Source: A37T11 sp964546645 (GTDB taxonomy: Bacteria > Bacteroidota > Bacteroidia > Sphingobacteriales > Sphingobacteriaceae). Taken from it: a DNA stretch of 64,000 bases. The position numbers and the translations under genes were made by a program. The notes under the pieces are model-generated. The model made no database searches. It had not been told where the DNA came from and saw only the letters and a list, made by a program, of their open reading frames with translations. Positions 9,279-17,583 of this stretch are shown here, in pieces (the first letter of the stretch is position 1; every line of letters begins with the position of its first letter). The DNA is taken from positions 1-64,000 of the forward strand of contig CAZJKM010000004.1 in assembly GCA_964546645.1 (NCBI GenBank). Direction: 5' to 3'.

Positions 9279-10318
9279 TGAGCAGTTACCCGAAGGCAGC
9301 TATTGTTATCCTGAACTGGAACGGCCGGTTTTTCCTGGAGAAATTCCTGCCATCGGTATACAACAGTACCTATCCCAACCTGGAATTTATTATCGGTGAT
9401 AACGGTTCTACGGATGACTCCGTAGCTTTTGTGCAGGCATTCTATCCCGGCATCCGTGTGATCTGCACCGGAAACAACCTCGGCTTTGCCGGAGGGTATA
9501 ACGAGGTGCTCCGGCAGGTGGATGCTGATTACTTTGTCCTGCTGAACTCCGATGTGGAAGTGGCCCCCAACTGGCTCCAGCCCATCATTGCGATGATGGA
9601 AAAGGATCCGGCAATTGCTGCTGCCCAACCCAAAATACGCAACTACCATCAACGGGACACCTTTGAGCATGCGGGTGCTGCCGGCGGGTATATTGACCGT
9701 TTCGGGTACCCGTTCTGCCGGGGACGGATCCTGAATGTACTGGAAAAAGATGAGGGACAATATGATGATGCCTGCGAAATTTTCTGGGCCACGGGTGCTG
9801 CCATGGTCATCCGCCGCAGCTGCTGGATCAGTGCGGGCGGCTTTGATGCTGATTTTTTCGCACACATGGAAGAGATCGATCTATGCTGGCGGCTGAAGTC
9901 GGCCGGCTACACCATCTGGTATTGCCCTGACGCCGTGGTCTACCATGTCGGAGGCGGTACCCTGCATAAAGAGAACCCGCATAAAACCTACCTGAATTTT
10001 CGGAATAACCTGTTCATGCTGCAGAAGAACCTGCCCTTCCGGTCTGCGCTATACCTTATTTTTATCCGTTTCTGGTTGGACCTGCTGGCGCTGCTCCGCT
10101 TTCTGGCGGAAGGTAAAATCAAAGACGCCGGTGCCGTAAACAAAGCACACATCAGTTTCTTCCGTCATTTCCGGAAAACAGCTGCCAAACGCGGGAAACA
10201 GGGACCTGTCAACTGGATCCACCTGTCCGGCGTTTATAAGGGAAGCCTGATATGGGCCTTTTTTGTCAGCGGAAAAAAATTCTTCAGCAGCCTTAGCCTT
10301 CATCGTAACCGGTTTTAA
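9275..10318 (+). CDS. Family 2 glycosyltransferase
   Basis: A 347-residue GT2 enzyme of the rhamnosyltransferase-like type, which transfers a sugar from a nucleotide donor onto a surface glycan. The donor-binding start AIVILNWNGRFFLEKFLPS, the NGSTDDS motif and the metal-binding LLNSDVEV segment are clear. A DADFFAHMEEIDLCWRLKSA motif near residue 195 holds the acceptor-side acidic residues. The ATG at 9275 overlaps the stop of the acyltransferase (ATGA); earlier in-frame codons lie inside that gene. The C-terminal 60 residues are hydrophobic and basic, suggesting membrane association. Its coupling to an LpxL-type gene fits lipopolysaccharide modification; the acceptor is unknown. Confidence 0.88.
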   Translation: MMSSYPKAAIVILNWNGRFFLEKFLPSVYNSTYPNLEFIIGDNGSTDDSVAFVQAFYPGIRVICTGNNLGFAGGYNEVLRQVDADYFVLLNSDVEVAPNWLQPIIAMMEKDPAIAAAQPKIRNYHQRDTFEHAGAAGGYIDRFGYPFCRGRILNVLEKDEGQYDDACEIFWATGAAMVIRRSCWISAGGFDADFFAHMEEIDLCWRLKSAGYTIWYCPDAVVYHVGGGTLHKENPHKTYLNFRNNLFMLQKNLPFRSALYLIFIRFWLDLLALLRFLAEGKIKDAGAVNKAHISFFRHFRKTAAKRGKQGPVNWIHLSGVYKGSLIWAFFVSGKKFFSSLSLHRNRF

Positions 10319-10366
10319 ACATTTTTTTTGTTTCTTTGTTCTGACAAGATAAAAGAAATACCGATT

Positions 10367-11107
10367 ATGATACATTTCCTCAAAAATATCGCCTGCTTTG
10401 TGTTGGTAGCCAGTGCCACCATCATCGTACCCAACCCACTCACTGCCCAGGAAAAGGATCCGGTTTCGGGTGCCTGGCAGAGCCGTTCCGGCAGTACGGA
10501 GCAACGGTTTGTATTCATAGAGAATTATTTTACGCACAGTGTTTTTGACAAAGAGAACAAGCAATTCATACGTACACGGGGCGGCGAGTATACCGTTTCG
10601 GGGAATGTGCTGAAAGTGAAATTCCAGTTCCAGAGCGACGACAAAACCACGGCCGGGAAAGAAAAAGAATACCGCTTTCATATAGACGGTAAAAACCTGG
10701 TTTTACATCTTGAAGACGGCGACCTGTCCGCTGCCCGTCTGGATGCCAATGACGCTCCGCTGGCCGGTGTATGGCGCATATCAGGCCGGAAAGAAGGTGA
10801 TGCCGTCAATCCGTTCCCACTGGGCGACCGCCGCACGCTGAAAATACTCACCGGCACCACTTTCCAGTGGGCGGCCATCAATATTAAGACCGGGGAATTT
10901 TCCGGCACCGGAGGTGGCACGTACACCTTCCAAAACGGAAAATATACCGAACACATTGAATTTTTCTCACGTGACAACAGCCGTGTCGGTGCGTCGTTGT
11001 CCTTTGACGGAAAGATCGAGAATGGCAGTTGGCATCACTCGGGTCTGAGTTCTGCCGGGAAACCCATTTATGAGGTGTGGAGCAGGCTCTCCAATGCCAG
11101 CCGGTAA
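10367..11107 (+). CDS. Secreted protein with two related beta-rich domains
   Basis: A 246-residue exported protein. Residues 1-26 form a signal peptide ending near LTAQ. The mature protein shows two similar halves, each starting with a GxW pair (GAWQSRSGSTEQRFVFIENY near residue 32 and AGVWRISGRKEGD near 125), then a GGEYTV/GGTYTF strand, which looks like a duplicated lipocalin-like or calycin-like sheet. Similar Bacteroidota proteins are usually described only as membrane or secreted. The ATG at 10367 is chosen because the upstream in-frame codon at 10328 would bury the signal peptide. The last 40 bp overlap the convergent aroQ gene. Confidence 0.7.
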   Translation: MIHFLKNIACFVLVASATIIVPNPLTAQEKDPVSGAWQSRSGSTEQRFVFIENYFTHSVFDKENKQFIRTRGGEYTVSGNVLKVKFQFQSDDKTTAGKEKEYRFHIDGKNLVLHLEDGDLSAARLDANDAPLAGVWRISGRKEGDAVNPFPLGDRRTLKILTGTTFQWAAINIKTGEFSGTGGGTYTFQNGKYTEHIEFFSRDNSRVGASLSFDGKIENGSWHHSGLSSAGKPIYEVWSRLSNASR

Positions 11108-11490
11108 CTGTCCAGTCCGAAACCACTGATCACCCCTTTACAATTGCGGGCCAGATACGAATGATGCCGGAACGGTTCACGTGCATACACATTGGATATA
11201 TGCACTTCCACCACCGGCGCGGTAATGGCCGCTATGGCATCCGCAATAGCCAGTGAGGTATGCGTGTAAGCACCCGCGTTCAGAATGATACCGTCGTAAC
11301 TGAAGCCCGTCTCATGGAGCTTATCGATCAGTTGCCCCTCGTGGTTACTCTGAAAATAATCCAGCGTAACGTCCGGGTAAGCACCCCTTAGCTGCTGCAG
11401 GTAACTATCAAATCCGGTATCTCCGTAAATCGATTTTTCGCGAACCCCCAATAAATTCAGATTGGGACCATTCAGTATTAGATATTTCAC
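11068..11490 (-). CDS. aroQ: 3-dehydroquinate dehydratase, type II
   Basis: A 140-residue type II dehydroquinase, which converts 3-dehydroquinate to 3-dehydroshikimate in the shikimate pathway; the family forms dodecamers in the cytoplasm. The hallmark NGPNLNLLGVRE starts at residue 7, with the catalytic Tyr in SIYGD, substrate-binding NAGAYTHTSLAIADA, and catalytic His in EVHISNVYAREPFRHHSY. The GTG at 11490 is chosen since it gives the standard start (V)KYLILNGPN and lies 4 bp after a perfect -7 element (11495-11502), so the mRNA may be leaderless. The 3' end overlaps the convergent secreted-protein gene by 40 bp. Confidence 0.95.
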   Translation of the reverse strand: MKYLILNGPNLNLLGVREKSIYGDTGFDSYLQQLRGAYPDVTLDYFQSNHEGQLIDKLHETGFSYDGIILNAGAYTHTSLAIADAIAAITAPVVEVHISNVYAREPFRHHSYLARNCKGVISGFGLDSYRLALESLLHTS

Positions 11491-11494
11491 ACAA

Positions 11495-11502
11495 CAAACA
11501 TA
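11495..11502 (-). promoter_or_regulatory. -7 element TATGTTTG for aroQ
   Basis: An exact TAnnTTTG match on the minus strand, 4 bp before the GTG start of aroQ. The expected transcription start falls at or next to the start codon. Confidence 0.6.
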
Positions 11503-11521
11503 GACAGAAATTTGCAAAATC

Positions 11522-11900
11522 AAGGCTGTCTTCCGGACATTTTCTCCGGACAGGAGGATCTTTCCCCGTCACACGAGGAAAACACTTCGGCCGACGAAGC
11601 ATTTTCCTCCGTAGCCGAAGCGCCTTCCTCAGCAACCCGGGAAAGAAACTCCCGGGCGGAAGCAACATCCTACACCAGTAAAGAAAACTCCCGGACGACC
11701 GGGGAAACTGCCTATGCTATTCCGGAAACAGGCTCAGCCGGTGAGGAAACCATCTCTTCCGCGCCGGCTTCTTCCTTACCTGCTGAGGAGGAAGCCCCGT
11801 CAGCGCAGGATAACGCCCGAATAGCGCAGGATAACGCTTCACCGGCGGAAACTATTTCCTGAATCTACCAGGCTGTTTCCCGGACAACCCGGGAAGTACT
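11522..11900. repeat. Cluster of inverted and direct repeats, no convincing gene
   Basis: This GC-richer stretch is packed with short palindromes. GAGGAAAA/CTTCG at 11575-11589 faces CGAAG/TTTTCCTC at 11595-11609. CCCGGGA/TCCCGGG spans 11636-11656, and CCCGG/CCGGG spans 11690-11703. An 11-bp stem with one G-U pair runs 11766-11796, and TTCCCGG/CCGGGAA spans 11877-11895. AGCGCAGGATAACGC is repeated at 11802-11816 and 11823-11837 with a 21-bp period. A 116-codon frame crosses it (11512-11862, plus strand) coding a Ser/Glu/Ala-rich low-complexity chain that starts inside the aroQ promoter; it is probably a by-product of the repeats. Confidence 0.6.
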
Positions 11901-12001
11901 CAATGCTATACTATATTTACTTAATTATCAATAAACCAAACACAGAGCCGAATTAATACAGCAACTCCAACATGGCTTCCTTTGTAGTTCTTAAAAGCAG
12001 T

Positions 12002-12400
12002 CTAAAAACGGTTCAGCATAATTCTTATGGCAGATACAAGGATCATCGCCACACATGCTTTTTTACGTCTCTCATAATTTTTAGCGTTTCGTCTATTGGT
12101 CTCGATCCATAAAAAAGTTCTATCGACCATCCATCTCTTTGGCAATATCTTAAAGGAGCGCAATTCGCTTCTTCTTATGATCTCAAATTCTATTTTGAAC
12201 TGTGTGTTTTCACCCGCTCTATCAATTGCCCCCTGTACCCGCTGTCAGCAAATATTTTAATGATCTGGTTCCAGCTTTTAAACAGTTTGCAGATGACCGG
12301 AATTGCCCCATCCCTGTCCTGGACCGATGCTGGCTAATATTTCCTGTAGTCAAGCGCGTTCTTTGCCCGCATGGGCCTGCAGTAAAACAACCCGATATAT
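12002..12400 (-). pseudogene. Decayed IS5-type transposase, C-terminal remnant
   Basis: Reading the minus strand in shifting frames recovers the C-terminal part of an IS5-family DDE transposase. VQDRDGAIPVICKLFK is followed by IKIFADSGYRGQLIERVK (the region of the second catalytic Asp). A frameshift near 12210 then leads to FKIEFEIIRRSE, LPKRWMVDRTFLWIETNRR (the YREK-like block with the catalytic Glu) and the terminal AMILVSAIRIMLNRF before a TAG at 12002-12004. Stops and at least one frameshift break it, and the N-terminal half is absent. No terminal inverted repeats or target duplication were found. The upstream limit near 12400 is approximate. Confidence 0.8.
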
Positions 12401-12422
12401 CATATTGGCAAACAAATTGCAT

Positions 12423-12430
12423 TATTTTTG
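12423..12430 (+). promoter_or_regulatory. Possible -7 element TATTTTTG for glnN
   Basis: An exact TAnnTTTG match in a very AT-rich stretch, about 92 bp before the glutamine synthetase start. The intervening leader carries two copies of ATTATGATT. Because the stretch is AT-rich the match could be chance. Confidence 0.35.
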
Positions 12431-12522
12431 AAAAAAAATTATGATTCTTTCAAAAAATATTATGATTTTTACAGCATCAAATGATTTTTTATTCAAAAAG
12501 CAACAAAAATTAAATAAAATAG

Positions 12523-14712
12523 ATGTCAAACCTCAGATTTAGCGCAGTAAAAACTGCTATCTCACGCAAAAAAGAACCAATCACTAAAGCTGCCGGCGCC
12601 AAAGCTTCCGAATTTTTCGGAAACCGCGTTTTTGGGACCAACAAAATGAAAGATTATTTACCCAAAAATGCGTATGAAGAACTTTTAGCTACGATTGAGG
12701 CTGGTGAAGCGATCAGTCACGACCTGGCGGAACATATTTCGCAGGCGATGAAAAGCTGGGCAATCGGTTTGGGTGCGACCCATTACTCGCATTGGTTTCA
12801 GCCACTGACCGGTGCCACGGCAGAAAAGCATGATGCCTTTTTTGAGCCCGGCAGGGACGGTGTGGCCATCGAGAAGTTCACGGCAGACGCACTGGTACAG
12901 CAAGAGCCGGACGCGTCCAGCTTCCCGAACGGAGGTATACGCAATACCTTCGAAGCCAGGGGCTATACCGCCTGGGACCCGTCCTCTCCCGCTTTTATTT
13001 ACGAGACCGGCGGCAGCAGGACCCTGTGTATCCCTACTATATTCCTCTCTTATACCGGTGAGTCACTGGACTTTAAAGCCCCGCTGTTAAAGACCCTGAA
13101 TGCACTTGATAAAGCGGCAGTGGAAGTAGCACAGTACTTTGACAAGTCCGTAACAAAGGTATTTGCCTCGCTGGGTATTGAGCAGGAGTATTTCCTGGTT
13201 GACCTGGCACTCTTTAACGCCCGCCCCGACCTGCAGCTCACCGGCCGCACGTTGTTCGGCCACATGTCTGCCAAAGGCCAGCAGCTGGAGGACCATTATT
13301 TCGGTGCGATCCCTGAGCGGGTACTGGCATTTATGGTTGACCTGGAGAATGAAGCGCTTAAACTGGGTATCCCGCTTAAAACCCGGCACAATGAGGTAGC
13401 TCCTTCCCAGTTTGAATGTGCGCCCATGTATGAGGAGATCAACCTTGCCATTGATCACAACCAACTGCTGCTGAACCTGATGGACCAGGTTGCATTGCGC
13501 CACGATTTCAAGGCACTCATCCACGAAAAGCCGTATGCGGATATCAATGGCTCCGGCAAGCACAATAACTGGTCGCTGATCACCAATACCGGCATCAATC
13601 TGCTGGCGCCGGGCAAAACACCGAAAACCAACCTCATGTTCCTTACGTTCTTCGTCAACACGATCAAAGCCGTACATGAACACGCGGATCTGCTCAGAGC
13701 GTCCATCGCAACTGCCAGCAACGACCACCGTTTGGGTGCCAACGAGGCCCCCCCGGCTATTATATCCATTTTCCTGGGCAGCCAGCTGAATGCGGTGCTG
13801 GATGAGGTGGAGACCGCACGGGTAGCTAAGAAAGTAAAAGCGGAACCCAACCTGTGGCATGGGATCCCGAAAATCCCGCAACTGACCCTGGACAATACCG
13901 ACCGTAACCGGACTTCTCCGTTTGCCTTTACCGGTAACAAATTTGAGTTCAGGGCGGTAGGTTCATCCTCCAACAGTGCCAGTCCGATGACCGTACTGAA
14001 CGCTATCGTGGCAAACCAGCTGATCGAATTCAAGACAGAGGTAGACAAACAGATCAAAAAAGGCACCAAGAAGGATTTGGCGATCCTCAATGTGATCCGG
14101 AAATACATTAAGGAATCCAAAGCGATCCGCTTTGAAGGGAATGGCTATAGCAAGGAATGGGAAGAAGAAGCCGAAAAACGCGGTTTATCCAACATAAAAA
14201 CCACCCCGAAAGCCCTGGATGTATACGTGAGTGACAAAACAGAGCATTTGTTTGAGTCGCTGGGTATCATGAACAAACGGGAAGGGGAAGCCCGCCATGA
14301 AATCCTGCTGGAGAGCTATTATAAAAAGCTGCAGATTGAGGCACGGGTGATCGGCGAGATTGTCAGCAGCCTGATCTCCCCTGCCCTGTTTAAGTATCAG
14401 AATGAACTGATTGACAATGTGAAAGGACTAAAGGAACTTGGATTAAAGCCGGCATCCTATAGCTCGCAGCTGAACCTGATCGAGCGGATATCCTCACATG
14501 CCAACGCCATCCTGGAGGATACGGAAGCGATGCGCCAGGCACGCAAAAAGGCCAACGCCCTGGAAGACGTCCGTGATAAGGCTATCGCTTATGACGAGCA
14601 GGTAAAACCTTACTTTGATAAAATCCGCTATCACCTGAATAAGGTGGAGCAAATTGTGGATGATCAGGTATGGCCGCTTCCGAAGCTGAGGGAATTGCTT
14701 TTTGTCCGGTAA
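12523..14712 (+). CDS. glnN: Glutamine synthetase type III
   Basis: A 729-residue GSIII enzyme, the long dodecameric form common in Bacteroidota, which makes glutamine from glutamate, ammonia and ATP. Type III features: the N-terminal FGNRVFGTNKMKDYLPKNAY block, THYSHWFQPLTGATAEKHD near residue 87, GIEQEYFLVD (metal-binding Glu), KTRHNEVAPSQFECAP, and the ATP and glutamate region SGKHNNWSLITNTG with FTGNKFEFRAVGSS. Length matches the family. It stands alone: a transposase remnant lies upstream and a strong terminator follows at 14753-14786. No GlnK or ammonium transporter is adjacent in this window. Confidence 0.96.
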   Translation: MSNLRFSAVKTAISRKKEPITKAAGAKASEFFGNRVFGTNKMKDYLPKNAYEELLATIEAGEAISHDLAEHISQAMKSWAIGLGATHYSHWFQPLTGATAEKHDAFFEPGRDGVAIEKFTADALVQQEPDASSFPNGGIRNTFEARGYTAWDPSSPAFIYETGGSRTLCIPTIFLSYTGESLDFKAPLLKTLNALDKAAVEVAQYFDKSVTKVFASLGIEQEYFLVDLALFNARPDLQLTGRTLFGHMSAKGQQLEDHYFGAIPERVLAFMVDLENEALKLGIPLKTRHNEVAPSQFECAPMYEEINLAIDHNQLLLNLMDQVALRHDFKALIHEKPYADINGSGKHNNWSLITNTGINLLAPGKTPKTNLMFLTFFVNTIKAVHEHADLLRASIATASNDHRLGANEAPPAIISIFLGSQLNAVLDEVETARVAKKVKAEPNLWHGIPKIPQLTLDNTDRNRTSPFAFTGNKFEFRAVGSSSNSASPMTVLNAIVANQLIEFKTEVDKQIKKGTKKDLAILNVIRKYIKESKAIRFEGNGYSKEWEEEAEKRGLSNIKTTPKALDVYVSDKTEHLFESLGIMNKREGEARHEILLESYYKKLQIEARVIGEIVSSLISPALFKYQNELIDNVKGLKELGLKPASYSSQLNLIERISSHANAILEDTEAMRQARKKANALEDVRDKAIAYDEQVKPYFDKIRYHLNKVEQIVDDQVWPLPKLRELLFVR

Positions 14713-14752
14713 TTTTTACCCTGTCCGCTACCACTATTAACCCAGATAATTC

Positions 14753-14786
14753 AGAGCTTTGGCAAATCGCCAAAGCTCTTTTTTTT
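14753..14786 (+). terminator. Rho-independent terminator of glnN
   Basis: AGAGCTTTGGC at 14753-14763 pairs perfectly with GCCAAAGCTCT at 14769-14779 over a 5-base loop and is followed by an unbroken T run to 14786. It lies 40 bp after the glnN stop. Confidence 0.92.
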
Positions 14787-14830
14787 CATCGGACGGCCGG
14801 GTAACACGCCTGAGAAAGGTGAGCGGCCCG

Positions 14831-15163
14831 TTATCTGAACAGACGATCGAAGAGACTCTCTTTCAGCCCTATATACAGGCCATCACTCCGCTCCTGTAAG
14901 GCATAGATATGGATATAATCACCCTGGCCCGGGTCTCCCCTGCCTGTCTGCAGGTCAAACGCATGCCGGTGATACGGGCAGATCAGCCGTTCGTTCTCAC
15001 ACCACCCGCCGGACAGGTCGGCACCTGCGTGCGGACATTTTACAGAGGTGGCATACAGCCGGCCGTTGCTGCGTATCAGGCAAATGGATTTCCCGCCGGC
15101 CCTGACTTTACGGATGCCGTCAGCTGCCGGAACGTCCCGGCTGTCGAGTTTAAGCCACTTCAT
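14831..15163 (-). CDS. Rieske-type [2Fe-2S] ferredoxin
   Basis: A 110-residue soluble Rieske protein with the two cluster-binding motifs CPHAGADL (Cys and His, near residue 43) and CPYHRHAFD (near residue 61), 16 residues apart, as in small electron-transfer ferredoxins of dioxygenase or nitrite-reductase type. No membrane anchor is present, so it acts in the cytoplasm. It is divergent from queE; the two share an inverted repeat AAAGGTACC/GGTACCTTT that contains both -7 elements. The minus element (TACCTTTA, 15168-15175) ends 4 bp from the ATG. The electron acceptor is unknown and no oxygenase gene is adjacent. Confidence 0.9.
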   Translation of the reverse strand: MKWLKLDSRDVPAADGIRKVRAGGKSICLIRSNGRLYATSVKCPHAGADLSGGWCENERLICPYHRHAFDLQTGRGDPGQGDYIHIYALQERSDGLYIGLKESLFDRLFR

Positions 15164-15167
15164 AGCC

Positions 15168-15204
15168 TAAAGGTACCATTTTTACACAAAATTGGGTACC
15201 TTTG
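15168..15204. promoter_or_regulatory. Symmetric divergent promoter between Rieske gene and queE
   Basis: AAAGGTACC at 15169-15177 and GGTACCTTT at 15195-15203 are exact inverted copies 17 bp apart. The plus copy contains TACCTTTG (15197-15204), a perfect -7 element for queE. The minus copy contains TACCTTTA (15168-15175), a near-perfect one for the Rieske gene. The symmetry could mean a shared operator or simply two similar promoters. Confidence 0.6.
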
Positions 15205-15224
15205 CTTTCTTTATTGTACAACAC

Positions 15225-15848
15225 ATGACACAACAGGTTCCGCCAGACGGCACACAGCTGCCCCTGATGGAAGAATTTTATACCATACAGGGAGAAGGCT
15301 ACCATACCGGCAAAGCCGCTTATTTTATTCGTCTGGGTGGCTGCGACGTCGGTTGCCATTGGTGCGATGTGAAAGAAAGCTGGGATGCCGACCTGCACCC
15401 GCTTACTGCTGCTGATACGATCATTGAGCACGCATCCCAACATCCGGCGGGGACGGTCGTGGTAACCGGCGGCGAACCGCTCCTTTACAACCTGGATTAC
15501 CTTACCCGGGGCCTGCAGCGACGCGGTATCCGGACCTTTATCGAAACATCCGGCGCTTATCCGTTAAGCGGATCGTGGGACTGGGTCTGCCTTTCCCCGA
15601 AAAAATTCAAAGCACCGCGCCCCGATGTACTGGCTGCCGCCGGTGAACTGAAAGTGATTGTTTTCAACAAAAGTGACTTTGCCTGGGCAGAGGAACACGC
15701 ACACCGGGTTGCCCCCTCCTGCCGCCTGTACCTGCAGCCTGAGTGGAGCCGGTCGGCAGAAATGACACCCCTTATTATTGAGTATGTCAAAAACAACCCG
15801 CAATGGGAAATTTCACTGCAAACGCATAAGTACCTGAATATTCCTTAA
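15225..15848 (+). CDS. queE: 7-carboxy-7-deazaguanine synthase (radical SAM)
   Basis: A 207-residue radical SAM enzyme of the queuosine pathway, which converts 6-carboxy-tetrahydropterin into 7-carboxy-7-deazaguanine. Diagnostic features: EFYTIQGEGYHTGKAAYFIR near the start, the CX3CX2C cluster motif in GGCDVGCHWCDVKESWD, and GGEPLLYNLDYL. The sequence is the shorter QueE form. The ATG at 15225 is chosen because the -7 element at 15197-15204 lies inside the longer frame, ruling out the upstream codon. A stop at 15846-15848 is followed 27 bp later by the OmpA-like gene. No queC, queD or queF is in the window. Confidence 0.93.
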   Translation: MTQQVPPDGTQLPLMEEFYTIQGEGYHTGKAAYFIRLGGCDVGCHWCDVKESWDADLHPLTAADTIIEHASQHPAGTVVVTGGEPLLYNLDYLTRGLQRRGIRTFIETSGAYPLSGSWDWVCLSPKKFKAPRPDVLAAAGELKVIVFNKSDFAWAEEHAHRVAPSCRLYLQPEWSRSAEMTPLIIEYVKNNPQWEISLQTHKYLNIP

Positions 15849-15875
15849 ATTAGCCTCCGCCGCAATGTCGTCCGG

Positions 15876-17576
15876 ATGCTGAGAAACATCATTATTATAT
15901 CATGGTTATGCCTGCATTACCTGCAAACAACAGCACAGGTGGTGCCTGATGCTGACAAAGCCCGCCAGGTTTTTGAAGAGGCACGTGCATTGCTCAAAAA
16001 GGGGGATTATACGGCAGCAGAACAGGCTTTTGCCACATTCCGCCAGATGCCCGGGCTGGGGCCCAGAAGCATACAGGCGGCGGACAAATACCTGGCTGAT
16101 TGCCGGTTCAGTATCCGTGCCAGGGAACGTCCGGTACCGTTTGATCCGGTCAATCTCGGCCCGGCCGTGAACAGTGATGCCGCGGAGTATTTTCCGATGC
16201 TGACCGCCGACCGCCGTACATTAATTTATACCCGGAAAGCCAATAACCGTGAAAACTTCTATGAAACCGTTGCGGATAGCACAGGTACATGGCAGCCGGC
16301 CGTTCTCCTGCGCGGACACATCAATTCTGATCATTTCAACGAAGGGGCACACTGCATCTCTCCCGATGGAAAATACCTTTTCTTTACCGGCTGCAACCGG
16401 CCGGATGGACTGGGCAGCTGTGATTTATACGTTTCCAGGCGGGAGGGCGACGAATGGGGAGAGCCACATAACCTGGGCGCACCGATAAACACCCGGGGAT
16501 GGGAAGCACAACCGGCACTCAGTGCGGATGGCCGTACCTTGTATTTTGTCAGCAACCGCCCCGGCGGACAGGGAGGGTATGATATCTGGAAATCGGAACT
16601 CGGGGAAAACGGGCACTGGAACAAGCCGGCTAACCTCGGCCCCTGTATCAACACCGCATATGATGAAAGCTCACCCTATATACATGCTGATAACCGTACC
16701 CTGTATTTTGCATCCGATGGCTGGCCGGGGTTAGGTGACAAAGATATTTTCGTAAGTCGCCTGGACAGTCTCAGCAACTGGTCGGAGCCGGTTAACCTCG
16801 GTTATCCCATTAACGACCATGCCGAACAGATCTCCCTTACCGTCAGCATGAACGGACGGCAGGCATTTTTCTCCAGCGTGCGCGCGGATGGGTTCGGCGG
16901 ACTGGATCTGTATACGTTTGAACTGCCGGAGCATGCTCATCCGAAACCTGTCGCCTACCTCAAAGGGCTGGTCACGGACGGGGACACCCGTCAACCTCTT
17001 GTTGCCCAGGTAACCATCACCGACATCAGGGAGAACAAGGCGCTGTACCGGGAGTTAACCGATTACGAAGATGGCACCTTCCTGGCTCCGCTTCCCTTCG
17101 GTAACACCTATGCCCTGCATGTGAAGCAGCCCGGCTATCTTTTTTATTCTGAAAATTATACCTTAGCCGATACCTCCAAGGTGAATGATGCCTATGAAAT
17201 CAGCGTACAGCTTTCTCCTATTAAAGCGGGCCGGACTGAAATACTGAATAATATCTTTTTTGAGACCAACCGGTTCACGCTGCTGCCGGAATCAAAGGCA
17301 GACCTGGATGCACTTACCGAATTTCTGAAACTGAACCGGGAGGTGGGCATTGAAATCGGCGGGCATACCGACCATACGGGAACCGCCGCGACCAACCAGC
17401 TGCTTTCAGAAAACCGGGCGCGGACCGTCTATGAACACCTGTTAAAACAAGGGATACCTCCAAAAAGGATGAGCTACAGAGGATATGGACAAGAGCAGCC
17501 CATTGCTGATAATAGCACAGAAGAGGGCCGCAGCCTGAACCGCCGCACCGACTTCAGGATAACTACTGTTGACTAA
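15876..17576 (+). CDS. OmpA-family protein with PD40 beta-propeller repeats
   Basis: A 566-residue envelope protein. A signal peptide covers about residues 1-22 (cleavage near TTAQ), followed by a short TPR-like helical part with ARALLKKGDYTAAEQAF. Several WD40-like PD40 blades follow: SPDGKYLFFTG, SADGRTLYFVSNRPGGQGGY and HADNRTLYFASDGW are typical. Then comes a carboxypeptidase-regulatory-like segment (LKGLVTDGDTRQPLVAQVTI). The C-terminal OmpA domain (about 450-566) has FFETNRFTLLPES and IGGHTDHTGTAATNQLLSENRA and should bind peptidoglycan. This layout is common in Bacteroidota, including proteins near gliding and type IX secretion loci. It is convergent with mlaD, 7 bp apart. Confidence 0.9.
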   Translation: MLRNIIIISWLCLHYLQTTAQVVPDADKARQVFEEARALLKKGDYTAAEQAFATFRQMPGLGPRSIQAADKYLADCRFSIRARERPVPFDPVNLGPAVNSDAAEYFPMLTADRRTLIYTRKANNRENFYETVADSTGTWQPAVLLRGHINSDHFNEGAHCISPDGKYLFFTGCNRPDGLGSCDLYVSRREGDEWGEPHNLGAPINTRGWEAQPALSADGRTLYFVSNRPGGQGGYDIWKSELGENGHWNKPANLGPCINTAYDESSPYIHADNRTLYFASDGWPGLGDKDIFVSRLDSLSNWSEPVNLGYPINDHAEQISLTVSMNGRQAFFSSVRADGFGGLDLYTFELPEHAHPKPVAYLKGLVTDGDTRQPLVAQVTITDIRENKALYRELTDYEDGTFLAPLPFGNTYALHVKQPGYLFYSENYTLADTSKVNDAYEISVQLSPIKAGRTEILNNIFFETNRFTLLPESKADLDALTEFLKLNREVGIEIGGHTDHTGTAATNQLLSENRARTVYEHLLKQGIPPKRMSYRGYGQEQPIADNSTEEGRSLNRRTDFRITTVD

Positions 17577-17583
17577 AGGAGGG

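Noticed and set aside
11512..11862. Open frame of 116 codons, Ser/Glu/Ala-rich
   Set aside because: It starts within the aroQ promoter region, is low complexity and follows the period of the DNA repeats; no signal or domain is seen. Recorded under the repeat cluster instead of as a gene.
12202..12444. Open frames across the transposase relic on either strand
   Set aside because: The plus-strand frame and the minus-strand frame at 12222-12422 do not keep the transposase motifs, which appear only across shifted frames; they are chance frames in a pseudogene.
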